Positions 16,277 through 24,788 of a stretch of 55,088 nucleotides of DNA are shown in pieces. The position numbers and the translations under genes are program-made. Origin of the DNA: Mycobacterium sp. 1465703.0 (GTDB lineage: Bacteria > Actinomycetota > Actinomycetes > Mycobacteriales > Mycobacteriaceae); assembly GCF_001672975.1 (NCBI RefSeq), contig NZ_LZKU01000171.1:1-55088 (forward strand). Reading direction: 5' to 3'. A model generated the notes under the pieces. It worked only from the letters and a program-made list of their open reading frames with translations. It was not told the origin of the DNA and searched no databases. Within the stretch, counting starts at the first letter, position 1, and each line of letters begins with the position of its first letter.

Positions 16277-18564
16277 CGGAACCCCTTGCGGGGCTGCACG
16301 TCGTCGAAATCGCCAGTGAAATCTCAGGTCCCTACGCCGCAAAGCTGCTTGTCGACCTGGGTGCCGAGGTCGTCAAGATCGAGCCGCCCGGTGGAGACAT
16401 GCTGCGGCACTGGGGCCCGTTCGCCTCGCGCGTTGCCGACCCGGATCGGTCCGGCTTGTTCGAGTACCTCAACACCGGCAAACACGGTGCTACCCTTGAC
16501 CTTTCAGTGGCCAGCGACCTCGCAATCGCACACGAACTCATCGCGCAGGCGCACCTGCTGATCGACGATTCCGCACCCGGAACGCTGGACGGGTACGGAC
16601 TCGGGGTCGACGACCTGCAGCGAATCAACCCAAATCTGGTGCTATTACGCATCTCCGCGTTCGGTCAGTCCGGTCCGTTCCGTCATCGCCGGTCCACACC
16701 GCTGACCCTGCAGGCGGCATCGGGCTGGATCAGCGCCCGGGATCCCGGGCGCCCACCCGTTCAGGTTGGCGCGCGGATCGCCGAGTACGTCGCGGGCGGC
16801 TATGGTGCGCTGGGCGCGCTGACCGCGCTGCGACAGCGGCCCACCGGCCGCGTCACCGAAGTGGATGTCTCACAACTGGAATCGTTGTTGTCCACGTTGC
16901 CCTACCCGATGTTGATGGCCCAGCGGATGCGACGGCTCGGCCTGCCCGCCAACCTGCGGTCGGCGCCCATGCTGGGCGTCGTCCGGGCCGCTGATGGCTG
17001 GGTGGGCATCAACTGCCTGACCGGCCAGCACTGGCTCGACGTCTGCGCGATGCTCGGCCTGCCCGAATTCGGCGAGCACCAGCTCGCGATCATGATGGGC
17101 GGCCCGGAGCGCGACGACTTCTTCGCCAAGGCCGAGCCGGTGCTGGCCGGACAGACCGTCGCCGAGATCGTGGAACTCGCTCAGGCGCTACGCATTCCGG
17201 CCGCACCGGTCAACGACGGCGCCACCGTGCTCGACTGCCCGCAGTACGCCGCGCGGGGGTTCTTCGTTGAAACCGGGTCGTTTCGGCGTCCCGGGCCGCC
17301 GTTCAGGCTTTCGAAAACCCCAGTGCTGCAGCATCTTCCGGCGCCATCGCGAACGTCGCGAACCGCGAAGTGGGCCGCCGACGGCCGACCGCTGCAGCAG
17401 TCAGCGGGGCCGCTGCCCTTCACCGGGCTGCGGGTGCTGGACCTGACCACGTTCTGGGCCGGGGCGTATCTGACCTGCTACCTCGGGGCGTTCGGCGCAG
17501 ACATCGTCAAGGTCGAGTCGATCCAGCGGCCGGACGGACACCGCTATTCGGGAGCCTTCGCCTACGAGGGTGACGACTGGTACGAGCGCAGCCCCATCTG
17601 GCAGGGCACCAACCTCAACAAGCGCGACCTCACGCTTGACCTGACCTCGCAGCGCGGCCGCGACATCTCGCGGCGGCTGGCCGCCCAAGCCGACGTCGTG
17701 GTGGAAAACTTCTCGCCGAGAGTGGTCGAGCAGTTCGGCCTGGACTACGACTCGCTGGTGTCGCTGAACCCCGACGTGATCGTCGTCCGGATGCCGGGCT
17801 ACGGCCTGCGCGGCCCGTGGCGCGACTATGTCGGCTGGGCGCTGAACTTCGAGCAGACCGCGGGGATGTCGTCGGTCACCGGATACGCCGACGGCCCGCC
17901 GTGCAATCCGCAGGGTCCGGCCGATCCGATCGTCGGCGTGCATGCCGGCGTCGCGTTGCTGGCCGCGCTCGAGCACCGCGACCACACCGGCGCCGGTCAA
18001 CTCGTCGAGATTGCCCAGATCGAGGTCGCCGCCGCGGCGACCGCGGAACCGGTGATCGAGTACTCGATGACCGGTGTGGTGCGCCCGCGCGAAGGCAACC
18101 GACAGCGTGGCTACCTGCAGGGCGTCTACCCGACCAACGAAGAAGACGTATGGGTGGCGCTGTCCATGCCTAGCCAGCCGATCGACCATGACCTGTTCGA
18201 CGAACTCGTCACCGGCTGGACCCGCACGCGGACCGCCGCGGCGATAGTCGACACCCTTCACGCACAGGGCATCGCGGCGGAGCGGGTGATCACCGGGGAC
18301 CAGATGTACAACCCCGATCTCATCGGAGCCCAGCTGGACGCCCGCGGATACTACGAGGAAATCGAACACCGGATCACCGGGCCACACCGCTATCCCGGCT
18401 GGCCCTTTCGCATCACACCAGGTCCGCCGCATCACCACCGCACCGCGCCACCGACGCTTGGCCAGCACAACGACGCCGTGCTGCGCGAGCTGGGCCTGTC
18501 CGACGCGGAGGTGGCCGACCTGCGGCTGCAGCGGGTCATCGGTGAGCGGCTGCTCAACGGCTAG
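16273..18564 (+). CDS. Double-domain family III (CaiB/BaiF) CoA-transferase
   Basis: A 763-residue protein made of two family III CoA-transferase domains in tandem, residues about 1-370 and 386-763, each starting with the GL.V.........GPYAAK/AGAYLT pattern. In domain 2 the Asp expected to form the acyl-CoA intermediate is present as Asp551 (ADPIVGVHAG). The matching place in domain 1 holds Glu171 (ARIAEYVAGG). Domain 1 may therefore be altered in activity or structural. The reading frame is open upstream to 15040, but that part is a shadow of the aldehyde dehydrogenase; GTG 16273 overlaps its stop. The enzyme probably moves CoA onto the acid made in this pathway. Single-domain relatives work as interlinked dimers; a fused pair mimics that. 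Confidence 0.87.
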   Translation: MTEPLAGLHVVEIASEISGPYAAKLLVDLGAEVVKIEPPGGDMLRHWGPFASRVADPDRSGLFEYLNTGKHGATLDLSVASDLAIAHELIAQAHLLIDDSAPGTLDGYGLGVDDLQRINPNLVLLRISAFGQSGPFRHRRSTPLTLQAASGWISARDPGRPPVQVGARIAEYVAGGYGALGALTALRQRPTGRVTEVDVSQLESLLSTLPYPMLMAQRMRRLGLPANLRSAPMLGVVRAADGWVGINCLTGQHWLDVCAMLGLPEFGEHQLAIMMGGPERDDFFAKAEPVLAGQTVAEIVELAQALRIPAAPVNDGATVLDCPQYAARGFFVETGSFRRPGPPFRLSKTPVLQHLPAPSRTSRTAKWAADGRPLQQSAGPLPFTGLRVLDLTTFWAGAYLTCYLGAFGADIVKVESIQRPDGHRYSGAFAYEGDDWYERSPIWQGTNLNKRDLTLDLTSQRGRDISRRLAAQADVVVENFSPRVVEQFGLDYDSLVSLNPDVIVVRMPGYGLRGPWRDYVGWALNFEQTAGMSSVTGYADGPPCNPQGPADPIVGVHAGVALLAALEHRDHTGAGQLVEIAQIEVAAAATAEPVIEYSMTGVVRPREGNRQRGYLQGVYPTNEEDVWVALSMPSQPIDHDLFDELVTGWTRTRTAAAIVDTLHAQGIAAERVITGDQMYNPDLIGAQLDARGYYEEIEHRITGPHRYPGWPFRITPGPPHHHRTAPPTLGQHNDAVLRELGLSDAEVADLRLQRVIGERLLNG

Positions 18565-18641
18565 CCGGCGGCGACCGGGCTGGCAAGCACAAGCCCGGCC
18601 GCCCTTTGGTAAACCGCGACTAACATGCCAAGCTGCTCGAC

Positions 18642-19550
18642 ATGGCCTTTGACATCGCCCGCCCCAAGCTCGAGGGCAACATCGCGGTCGGCGAGGACCG
18701 CCAGATCGGCTTCGCCGAGTTCGGCGACCCGCAGGGCCGGGCGTTCTTCTGGCTGCACGGCACCCCCGGCGCCCGCCGGCAGATCCCCACCGAGGCGCGC
18801 GTCTACGCCAAGGAGCACGGCATCCGCCTGATCGGCCTGGACCGGCCCGGGATCGGCTCATCGACGCCGCACCGGTACGCGAACGTGCGGGCCTTCGCCG
18901 ACGATCTGCGCACCATCGCGGACATCCTCGGCATCGACAAGATGGCCGTCATCGGCCTATCCGGCGGCGGCCCGTACGCGCTCGCGTCGGCCGCGGCCAT
19001 GTCCGACCGGGTGGTGGCAGCCGGCATCCTCGGCGGCGTCGCGCCGTTCCTGGGCGACGAGGGGATCACCAGTGGGCTGATGAACCTGGGCAAGCGGGTA
19101 GCGCCGCTGCTGAAGCTGGGTGGCGACCCGTTGCGGATCGGCGCGAGCCTGCTGGTCCGGTCGATCCGTCCGGTCGCGAACACCGCGCTGTACCTGTACG
19201 CCGCGATATCGCCGGAAGGCGACCGGCGCCTGCTCACCCGACCCGAGTTCGGGGCCATGTTCCTCGACGACCTGCTCAACGGCAGCCGCAAGCAGTTGGC
19301 CGCCCCCTTCAACGACATCATCTTGTTCACCCAGGACTGGGGATTCCGGCTGGACGAAGTCAAAGTCCCGGTCCGCTGGTGGCACGGCGACAGCGACCAC
19401 ATCGTTCCGTTCGCGCACGGCGAGCACGTGGTGGCGTTGCTGCCCGACTCCGAGCTGATCGTGCTCCCGGGCGAAAGCCACCTCGGCGGCCTGGGCCGCG
19501 GTGAGGAGATCCTGGCCACCCTGATGAAGATCTGGGACGAGAAAGACTGA
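18642..19550 (+). CDS. Alpha/beta-hydrolase (Rv1191-like)
   Basis: A 302-residue alpha/beta-hydrolase. The oxyanion/HG loop is FWLHGTPGARRQ, the nucleophile elbow is GLSGGGPYAL, the acid is in WWHGDSDHIV, and the catalytic His is in GESHLGGLG. There is no signal peptide, so it is cytoplasmic. It sits 28 bp before fadD36, as Rv1191-Rv1192 do in Mtb, and 77 bp after the CoA-transferase. A TAACAT hexamer at 18621-18626 could be its -10. It may belong to the same catabolic programme or to the conserved fadD36 neighbourhood; the latter seems more likely from synteny. Substrate is unknown. Confidence 0.82.
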   Translation: MAFDIARPKLEGNIAVGEDRQIGFAEFGDPQGRAFFWLHGTPGARRQIPTEARVYAKEHGIRLIGLDRPGIGSSTPHRYANVRAFADDLRTIADILGIDKMAVIGLSGGGPYALASAAAMSDRVVAAGILGGVAPFLGDEGITSGLMNLGKRVAPLLKLGGDPLRIGASLLVRSIRPVANTALYLYAAISPEGDRRLLTRPEFGAMFLDDLLNGSRKQLAAPFNDIILFTQDWGFRLDEVKVPVRWWHGDSDHIVPFAHGEHVVALLPDSELIVLPGESHLGGLGRGEEILATLMKIWDEKD

Positions 19551-19578
19551 CCTTTTCCACGCCGGGTAGCCTGCTGAC

Positions 19579-21000
19579 GTGCTGCTGGCTTCCCTCGATC
19601 CTTCGGTCCTCTCCGCCACTGATGTCTCCGACGCGGTGCGCATCGACGGCACCGTGCTCAGCCGCAGCGACCTGGTCGGCGCCGCCACGTCGGTGGCCGA
19701 ACGGGTGGGCGGCGCGGACCGGGTCGCCATCCTGGCCGCACCGACCGCCGCGACGGTGCTGGCCGTCACCGGGTGCTTGATCGCCGGAGTGCCCTTCGTC
19801 CCGGTGCCCGCCGACGTCGGCGCGGCCGAACGCCGGCACATGCTCACCGACTCCGGAGTGCAAGCCTGGCTCGGGCTGGCCCCACCAGACGCTGCGTCGG
19901 AAGGGCTGCCGCACATCCCGGTGCGGTTGCACGCCCGCTCCTGGCATCGCTATCCCGAGCCGTCACCCGACGCCACCGCGATGATCATCTACACCTCGGG
20001 CACCACCGGGCTGCCCAAAGGTGTGGTGTTGAGCCGGCGGGCCATCGCCGCCGATCTGGACGCGCTGGCGCAAGCCTGGCAATGGACCGCCGACGACACC
20101 CTGGTGCACGGCCTGCCGCTGTTTCACGTGCACGGCCTGGTGCTGGGCCTGCTCGGCTCGTTGCGGATCGGGAATCGCTTCATTCACACCGGAAAGCCGA
20201 CACCGGAGGGTTACGCGCAGGCCAGTACCGACTTCGGCGGCACACTGTTTTTCGGGGTGCCGACCGTGTGGTCGCGGGTGGTGGCCGACGAGACGGCCGC
20301 CCGGGCGCTGCGCCCGGTGCGGCTACTGGTTTCCGGAAGCGCGCCGCTGCCGGTCCCGGTGTTCGACGGGTTGGCCAGACTCACCGGACATCAGCCCATC
20401 GAACGCTACGGCGCCTCGGAATCGCTGATCACGCTCTCCACCCGGGCCGACGGCGAGCGACGCCCGGGGTGGGTGGGTCTGCCTCTGGCCGGTGTGCAGA
20501 CCCGGGTACTCGACGACGACGGCGGGCCGGTGCCGCACGACGGGGAGACGGTCGGGAAGCTTCAGGTACGCGGGCCGACGATGTTCGACGGCTACCTGAA
20601 CCGGCCGGAAGCCACCGCCGAGGCGTTCGACACCGACGGCTGGTACCGCACCGGTGACGTCGCGGTGGTCGACGGCGGCGGAATGCACCGCATCGTCGGA
20701 CGTGAATCGGTCGACCTGATCAAGTCCGGCGGCTATCGCATAGGTGCGGGCGAAATCGAAACGGTGCTACTCGGGCATCCGGGCGTCCAAGAGGCTGCGG
20801 TGGTCGGGATGCCCGACGAGGACCTGGGCCAGCGCATCGTGGCGTTCATCGTCGGATCGGCCAATGGAGACGCACTGATCGACTATGTCGCCCAAGAGCT
20901 TTCGGTGCACAAGCGACCGCGTGAGGTGCGCATCGTAGACGCGCTTCCCCGCAACGCCATGGGCAAGGTCCTCAAGAAGCAGCTGCTGACCGACGGCTGA
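19579..21000 (+). CDS. fadD36: Acyl-CoA synthetase FadD36
   Basis: A 473-residue AMP-forming acyl-CoA synthetase, the same length as Mtb FadD36. Motifs are YTSGTTGLPKGVVLS (P-loop), ERYGASES (A5), GWYRTGDV and IVGRESVDLIKSGGY (hinge), and GKVLKKQLL with the catalytic Lys. It lacks the long N-terminal part of the FAAL enzymes, so it should make CoA esters of short or medium acids. GTG 19579 lies 6 nt after a TAGCCT hexamer (19567-19572), indicating a leaderless message. The actual acid substrate is not evident from the sequence. Confidence 0.92.
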   Translation: MLLASLDPSVLSATDVSDAVRIDGTVLSRSDLVGAATSVAERVGGADRVAILAAPTAATVLAVTGCLIAGVPFVPVPADVGAAERRHMLTDSGVQAWLGLAPPDAASEGLPHIPVRLHARSWHRYPEPSPDATAMIIYTSGTTGLPKGVVLSRRAIAADLDALAQAWQWTADDTLVHGLPLFHVHGLVLGLLGSLRIGNRFIHTGKPTPEGYAQASTDFGGTLFFGVPTVWSRVVADETAARALRPVRLLVSGSAPLPVPVFDGLARLTGHQPIERYGASESLITLSTRADGERRPGWVGLPLAGVQTRVLDDDGGPVPHDGETVGKLQVRGPTMFDGYLNRPEATAEAFDTDGWYRTGDVAVVDGGGMHRIVGRESVDLIKSGGYRIGAGEIETVLLGHPGVQEAAVVGMPDEDLGQRIVAFIVGSANGDALIDYVAQELSVHKRPREVRIVDALPRNAMGKVLKKQLLTDG

Positions 21001-21137
21001 GTGGCCGCTGAACCGGCTATGGCCGGCCGGGCGCACAGACACGCAGCAATTTGCCAGCTTCAGCGCCGAGCGTGGCCGCGAACCTTCACCTACCGTCGTA
21101 ACGGTGTATCGATGCAACCGGACAGTGAGCGGCCACC

Positions 21138-22499
21138 GTGGGTGAGCCTTATCGGTCGGCGGGCACCGCAGTCGCGACCCCGGCCCCCAGCGCACCTCCT
21201 CCCATGCGCCGAATTGCCACGGCATGTCTTGTCGGCTCGGCCATCGAGTTCTACGACTTTCTGATCTACGGGACGGCCGCGGCACTGGTCTTTCCGGCGG
21301 TGTTCTTTCCGCGTCTGGGCCCGACGGTGGCCACCATCGCCTCGATGGCTACCTTCGCGACGGCATTCTTGTCCCGCCCGTTGGGCGCGGCCGTCTTCGG
21401 ATACTTCGGCGACCGGCTGGGCCGGAAAAAGACGCTGGTCGCCACGCTGCTGATCATGGGTGCGTCGACGGTGAGCGTGGGCCTGGTCCCCACCACGGCG
21501 TCGATCGGGGTGGCCGCACCCTTGATCCTGGTGGCGCTGCGGTTGTTGCAGGGGTTCGCCGTCGGCGGCGAATGGGCCGGTTCGGTGCTGCTGAGCGCCG
21601 AATACGCTCCGTCGGGTAAACGCGGCTGGTATGGCATGTTCACCTCGCTGGGCGGTGGCACGGCGGGGATACTGGCCAGCCTGACCTTCCTGGTCGTCAG
21701 CCTCACCGTGGGCGAGAGCAGCCCCGCATTCCTGGAATGGGGATGGCGGGTGCCGTTTCTGATCAGTAGCGGGCTGATCGCCATCGCTCTGTATGTACGG
21801 CTCAACATCGACGAGACCCCGCTGTTCGTGGAGGAGAAAGCCCGCAATCTGGTGCCCAAAGCGCCGCTGGCGGAGCTGGTCCGGCTGCAGCGACGCGAGA
21901 TCGTGCTGGTCGCGGGCTGCTTCCTCGGCGGCATGGGCTTCGTCTACCTGGGCAACACCTTTCTCGTCATGTACGCCCACTCCCACCTGGGTTATTCGCG
22001 CAGCTTCATCTGGGGTGTCGGTGCACTGGGCGGGCTGACGAGCATCGCGTTCGTCTCGTTCGGGGCGTGGCTGTCCGATCGAGTCGGGCGTCGCCGGGTG
22101 ATGCTGTGCGGGCTGGCGGCGTGTCTGCCGTGGGCGTTCGTGGTCATCCCGCTGATGGACACCGGCAGCCCCGTCATGTACGCGGTCGCCGTGCTCGGCA
22201 TGTTCGCCTGCGCGGCGGTGGCTAACGGCCCCACCGGAGCCTTCGTTCCCGAACTGTTCGCCACCCGCTACCGCTACAGCGGCGCGGCGGTCGCGATGAA
22301 CCTCGCAGGCATTCTCGGCGCCGCCCTGCCGCCGCTGTTGGCGGGCACGTTGTTGGCGACCTATGGCAGTTGGGCGATCGGGCTGATGATGGCGACGCTG
22401 GTAGTGGCCAGTTTCGTGTCCGTCTACCTGCTGCCTGAGACCGCGGGAACCGCGTTGCGAACCGTCCCGGCCGACGAGAAGGTCTCCGCCGAGCTATAG
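21138..22499 (+). CDS. MFS transporter, metabolite:H+ symporter type (Rv1200-like)
   Basis: A 453-residue major-facilitator protein with about 12 membrane segments. ASAIEFYDF-like start (VGSAIEFYDFLIYGTAAAL), the loop 2-3 motif GYFGDRLGRKKTL, LRLLQGFAVGGEWAGSVLL and RVPFLIS are diagnostic of the MHS group (shikimate, proline/betaine and related acids). It matches Rv1200 in sequence and position. GTG 21138 is tentative because the ribosome site is weak; ATG 21204 just before the first membrane helix is an alternative. The 137 bp upstream contain ACCGT-CGTA-ACGGT (a short dyad) but no gene. The Mtb genes Rv1194c-Rv1199c are not here. The transported compound is unknown. Confidence 0.87.
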   Translation: MGEPYRSAGTAVATPAPSAPPPMRRIATACLVGSAIEFYDFLIYGTAAALVFPAVFFPRLGPTVATIASMATFATAFLSRPLGAAVFGYFGDRLGRKKTLVATLLIMGASTVSVGLVPTTASIGVAAPLILVALRLLQGFAVGGEWAGSVLLSAEYAPSGKRGWYGMFTSLGGGTAGILASLTFLVVSLTVGESSPAFLEWGWRVPFLISSGLIAIALYVRLNIDETPLFVEEKARNLVPKAPLAELVRLQRREIVLVAGCFLGGMGFVYLGNTFLVMYAHSHLGYSRSFIWGVGALGGLTSIAFVSFGAWLSDRVGRRRVMLCGLAACLPWAFVVIPLMDTGSPVMYAVAVLGMFACAAVANGPTGAFVPELFATRYRYSGAAVAMNLAGILGAALPPLLAGTLLATYGSWAIGLMMATLVVASFVSVYLLPETAGTALRTVPADEKVSAEL

Positions 22500-22500
22500 C

Positions 22501-22522
22501 TGCACGCCTCAGTTGGCGTGCA
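22501..22522. terminator. Hairpin terminator between convergent MFS gene and dapD
   Basis: TGCACGCC (22501-22508), loop TCAGTT, GGCGTGCA (22515-22522): a perfect 8-bp stem with a 6-nt loop. It lies directly after the transporter stop and over the end of dapD, so it can serve both strands. No T-run follows. Confidence 0.6.
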
Positions 22523-23453
22523 AATCCTCGTTGAGGGCGATGCCCTGACCGCCGCGGGCCACCACTTCCACCGCCCCGCTCACCGAATTGCGGCGGAACA
22601 GCAGGTTGTTGCCGCCGGACAGCTCGAGAGCCTTCATCGTCTTGCCCTCGGGGGTAATGACTTTGGTGCCCGCGGTGACGTACAGGCCCGCTTCGACGAC
22701 GCAGTCGTCACCCAGCGAGATGCCCAGGCCGGCGTTGGCGCCGAGCAGGCAGCGCTTGCCGATCGAAATGACCTCGGTGCCACCGCCGGACAGCGTGCCC
22801 ATGATCGAAGCTCCACCCCCTATATCGGAGCCGTCGCCCACCACCACGCCGGCCGAGATGCGTCCCTCCACCATCGACGCACCCAGGGTGCCGGCGTTGT
22901 AGTTGACGAAGCCTTCGTGCATCACCGTGGTGCCCGGCGCCAGGTGTGCGCCGAGGCGCACCCGGTCGGCGTCGGCGATGCGCACCCCGGTCGGCAAAAC
23001 GTAGTCGACCATCCGCGGGAACTTGTCGACGCCGTAGACCGTCACCGGGCCGTGGCGGCGCAGCCGGGCCCGGACCGCCTCGAACCCGTCGATGGCGCAC
23101 GGTCCGCGATTAGTCCAGACCACATTCGTCAATACCCCGAATAAGCCGCCGGCGTTCAGCCCATGCGGCGCCACCAGTCGGTGCGACAGCAGATGCAGTC
23201 GCAGGTAGGCGTCGTAGGCGTCGGCGGCCACGTCGTCCAGTGAACCGATGACTGTGCGCACGGCCACGGTCTCGGTAGCGCGATCGTCGTCCCGACCGAT
23301 CAGTGCGCTCAGTTCGGGAGGGACGTCGGACAGCGCGAGCCGCGACGTCGCGCTGGTGCCCGATTCGGTCAGTTCCGGTGCGGGAAACCAGGTGTCGAGG
23401 ATCGATCCGTCGGCGGCCAGCGTTGCCACTCCGATGCCTGCAGCTCCAGTCAC
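22509..23453 (-). CDS. dapD: 2,3,4,5-tetrahydropyridine-2,6-dicarboxylate N-succinyltransferase
   Basis: A 314-residue enzyme of the succinylase branch of diaminopimelate/lysine synthesis; it succinylates tetrahydrodipicolinate. The C-terminal half is the left-handed beta-helix of hexapeptide repeats ([60 protein letters not shown]). This actinobacterial form has a long N-terminal domain. Length is near that of Mtb DapD (317). GTG 23453 lies 7 nt after a TAACCT hexamer (23461-23466, minus), suggesting a leaderless message. It is divergent from dapE, whose product acts two steps later; the two are separated by a tandem-repeat array. Confidence 0.96.
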   Translation of the reverse strand: MTGAAGIGVATLAADGSILDTWFPAPELTESGTSATSRLALSDVPPELSALIGRDDDRATETVAVRTVIGSLDDVAADAYDAYLRLHLLSHRLVAPHGLNAGGLFGVLTNVVWTNRGPCAIDGFEAVRARLRRHGPVTVYGVDKFPRMVDYVLPTGVRIADADRVRLGAHLAPGTTVMHEGFVNYNAGTLGASMVEGRISAGVVVGDGSDIGGGASIMGTLSGGGTEVISIGKRCLLGANAGLGISLGDDCVVEAGLYVTAGTKVITPEGKTMKALELSGGNNLLFRRNSVSGAVEVVARGGQGIALNEDLHAN

Positions 23454-23550
23454 GGCGGTCAGGTTACTTCGTGGGCTGCCCGCGGGTCCGGCCGCCCTGC
23501 GAGCCGCGCGCCTTGCGCGCGGTTCGCCATAGCCGGTGACCGACTACATC

Positions 23551-23711
23551 GAGGGTGGCGACCCGCTGCGCCCGGCTCCGCCGCGCTTGCGATCGCCACT
23601 GGGTCAGAGGGTGGCGACCCGCTGCGCCCGGCTCCGCCGCGCTTGCGATCGCCACTGGGTCAGAGGGTGGCGACCCGCTGCGCCCGGCTCCGCCGCGCTT
23701 GCGATCGCCAC
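23551..23711. repeat. 56-bp tandem repeat, 2.9 copies, between dapD and dapE
   Basis: Copies begin at 23551, 23607 and 23663; the third stops at about 23711. They look identical by eye. Each unit is bounded by GTGGCGA and TCGCCAC, which are inverted complements, so each can form its own hairpin, and it includes GCGATCGC. The array ends directly at the predicted dapE -10 element (23712-23717). It resembles a mycobacterial interspersed repeat/VNTR locus, but the 56-bp unit is not one I can name. Confidence 0.9.
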
Positions 23712-23717
23712 TACCCT
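23712..23717 (+). promoter_or_regulatory. Candidate dapE -10 element (leaderless)
   Basis: TACCCT followed by 6 nt and then the GTG at 23724. It abuts the third 56-bp repeat copy, so repeat DNA supplies the -35 region. Confidence 0.45.
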
Positions 23718-23723
23718 GAGATC

Positions 23724-24788
23724 GTGCTGGACTTACGCGCAGATCCGATCGCGCTGACCGCGGCGCTGGTGGACATCCCCAGCGAATCGAGAAACGAGGC
23801 GCGGCTGGCCGACGAGGTGGAGGCCGCCCTGCGGGCCCAGACCTCGGGCTTCGAGATCGTCCGCAACGGAAACGCGGTGCTGGCACGCACCCAGCGCGGG
23901 CGGCCCTCGCGGGTTCTGCTGGCCGGACACCTGGACACCGTGCCGGTGGCGGACAACCTGCCCAGTCACCGCGAGGGCGGCGACCTGTACGGGTGCGGCA
24001 CGGCGGACATGAAATCCGGGGACGCGGTCTTTCTGCACCTGGCCGCCACGGTGGCCGAACCGCTGCACGATCTCACCCTGGTGATGTACGACTGCGAGGA
24101 AATCGACGCGGCGGCAAACGGTTTGGGCCGCATCGAACGGGAGCTGCCGGACTGGCTGTCCGCCGATGTGGCGATTTTGGGCGAGCCCACCGGCGGCTAC
24201 ATCGAAGCCGGCTGCCAGGGCACCCTGCGTGTCGTGGTCAGTGCCACCGGGACCCGTGCCCATTCGGCCCGATCCTGGTTGGGAGACAACGCTATTCACA
24301 AACTGGGCGCGGTCTTGGAGCGGCTGGCCGGATACCAGGCACGCAGCGTCGACATCGACGGGTGCGTCTACCGTGAGGGCCTGTCGGCGGTCCGCATCGA
24401 CGGTGGTGTGGCGGGCAACGTCATTCCCGATGCGGCCGCGGTGACGGTCAACTTCCGTTTCGCCCCCGACCGGTCGGTGCCCGACGCCCTGCAGCACGTG
24501 CACGACGTGCTCGCCGGGCTCGACGTGCAGATCGAACAGACCGACGCGGCCGCGGGCGCGCTGCCCGGATTATCCCAACCGGCGGCCAAGGCCCTGGTCG
24601 AGGCGGCGGGCGGCAACGTCCGGGCCAAGTACGGCTGGACCGACGTGGCGCGTTTCGCCGCGCTGGGCATACCGGCGGTCAACTTCGGTCCCGGTGACCC
24701 GAATCTGGCGCACAAACGCGACGAGCGGGTCGCGGTCGCCAATATCACCGCTTCGGTGGACGTGCTGCGCGGCTACCTGAGCGGCTAA
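23724..24788 (+). CDS. dapE: Succinyl-diaminopimelate desuccinylase
   Basis: A 354-residue M20-family metalloenzyme, exactly the length remembered for Mtb DapE. It removes succinate from N-succinyl-LL-diaminopimelate on the way to DAP and lysine. Metal ligands and active-site residues are seen in [37 protein letters not shown] (base Glu and ligand) and ILGEPTGG. The C-terminal ligand His is in NLAHKRDE. In-frame translation upstream runs through the tandem repeats, but GTG 23724 gives the conserved N-terminus ([20 protein letters not shown]) and the leaderless spacing. Its last codon overlaps the stop of the convergent ATPase gene. Confidence 0.96.
   Translation: MLDLRADPIALTAALVDIPSESRNEARLADEVEAALRAQTSGFEIVRNGNAVLARTQRGRPSRVLLAGHLDTVPVADNLPSHREGGDLYGCGTADMKSGDAVFLHLAATVAEPLHDLTLVMYDCEEIDAAANGLGRIERELPDWLSADVAILGEPTGGYIEAGCQGTLRVVVSATGTRAHSARSWLGDNAIHKLGAVLERLAGYQARSVDIDGCVYREGLSAVRIDGGVAGNVIPDAAAVTVNFRFAPDRSVPDALQHVHDVLAGLDVQIEQTDAAAGALPGLSQPAAKALVEAAGGNVRAKYGWTDVARFAALGIPAVNFGPGDPNLAHKRDERVAVANITASVDVLRGYLSG

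Noticed and set aside
17401..18861. 486-codon minus-strand open frame opposite the CoA-transferase and hydrolase
   Set aside because: It spans two genes on the other strand and has no recognisable domain.
23551..23711. CRISPR array
   Set aside because: The copies are contiguous with no spacers, and no cas genes are nearby; it is a tandem repeat.
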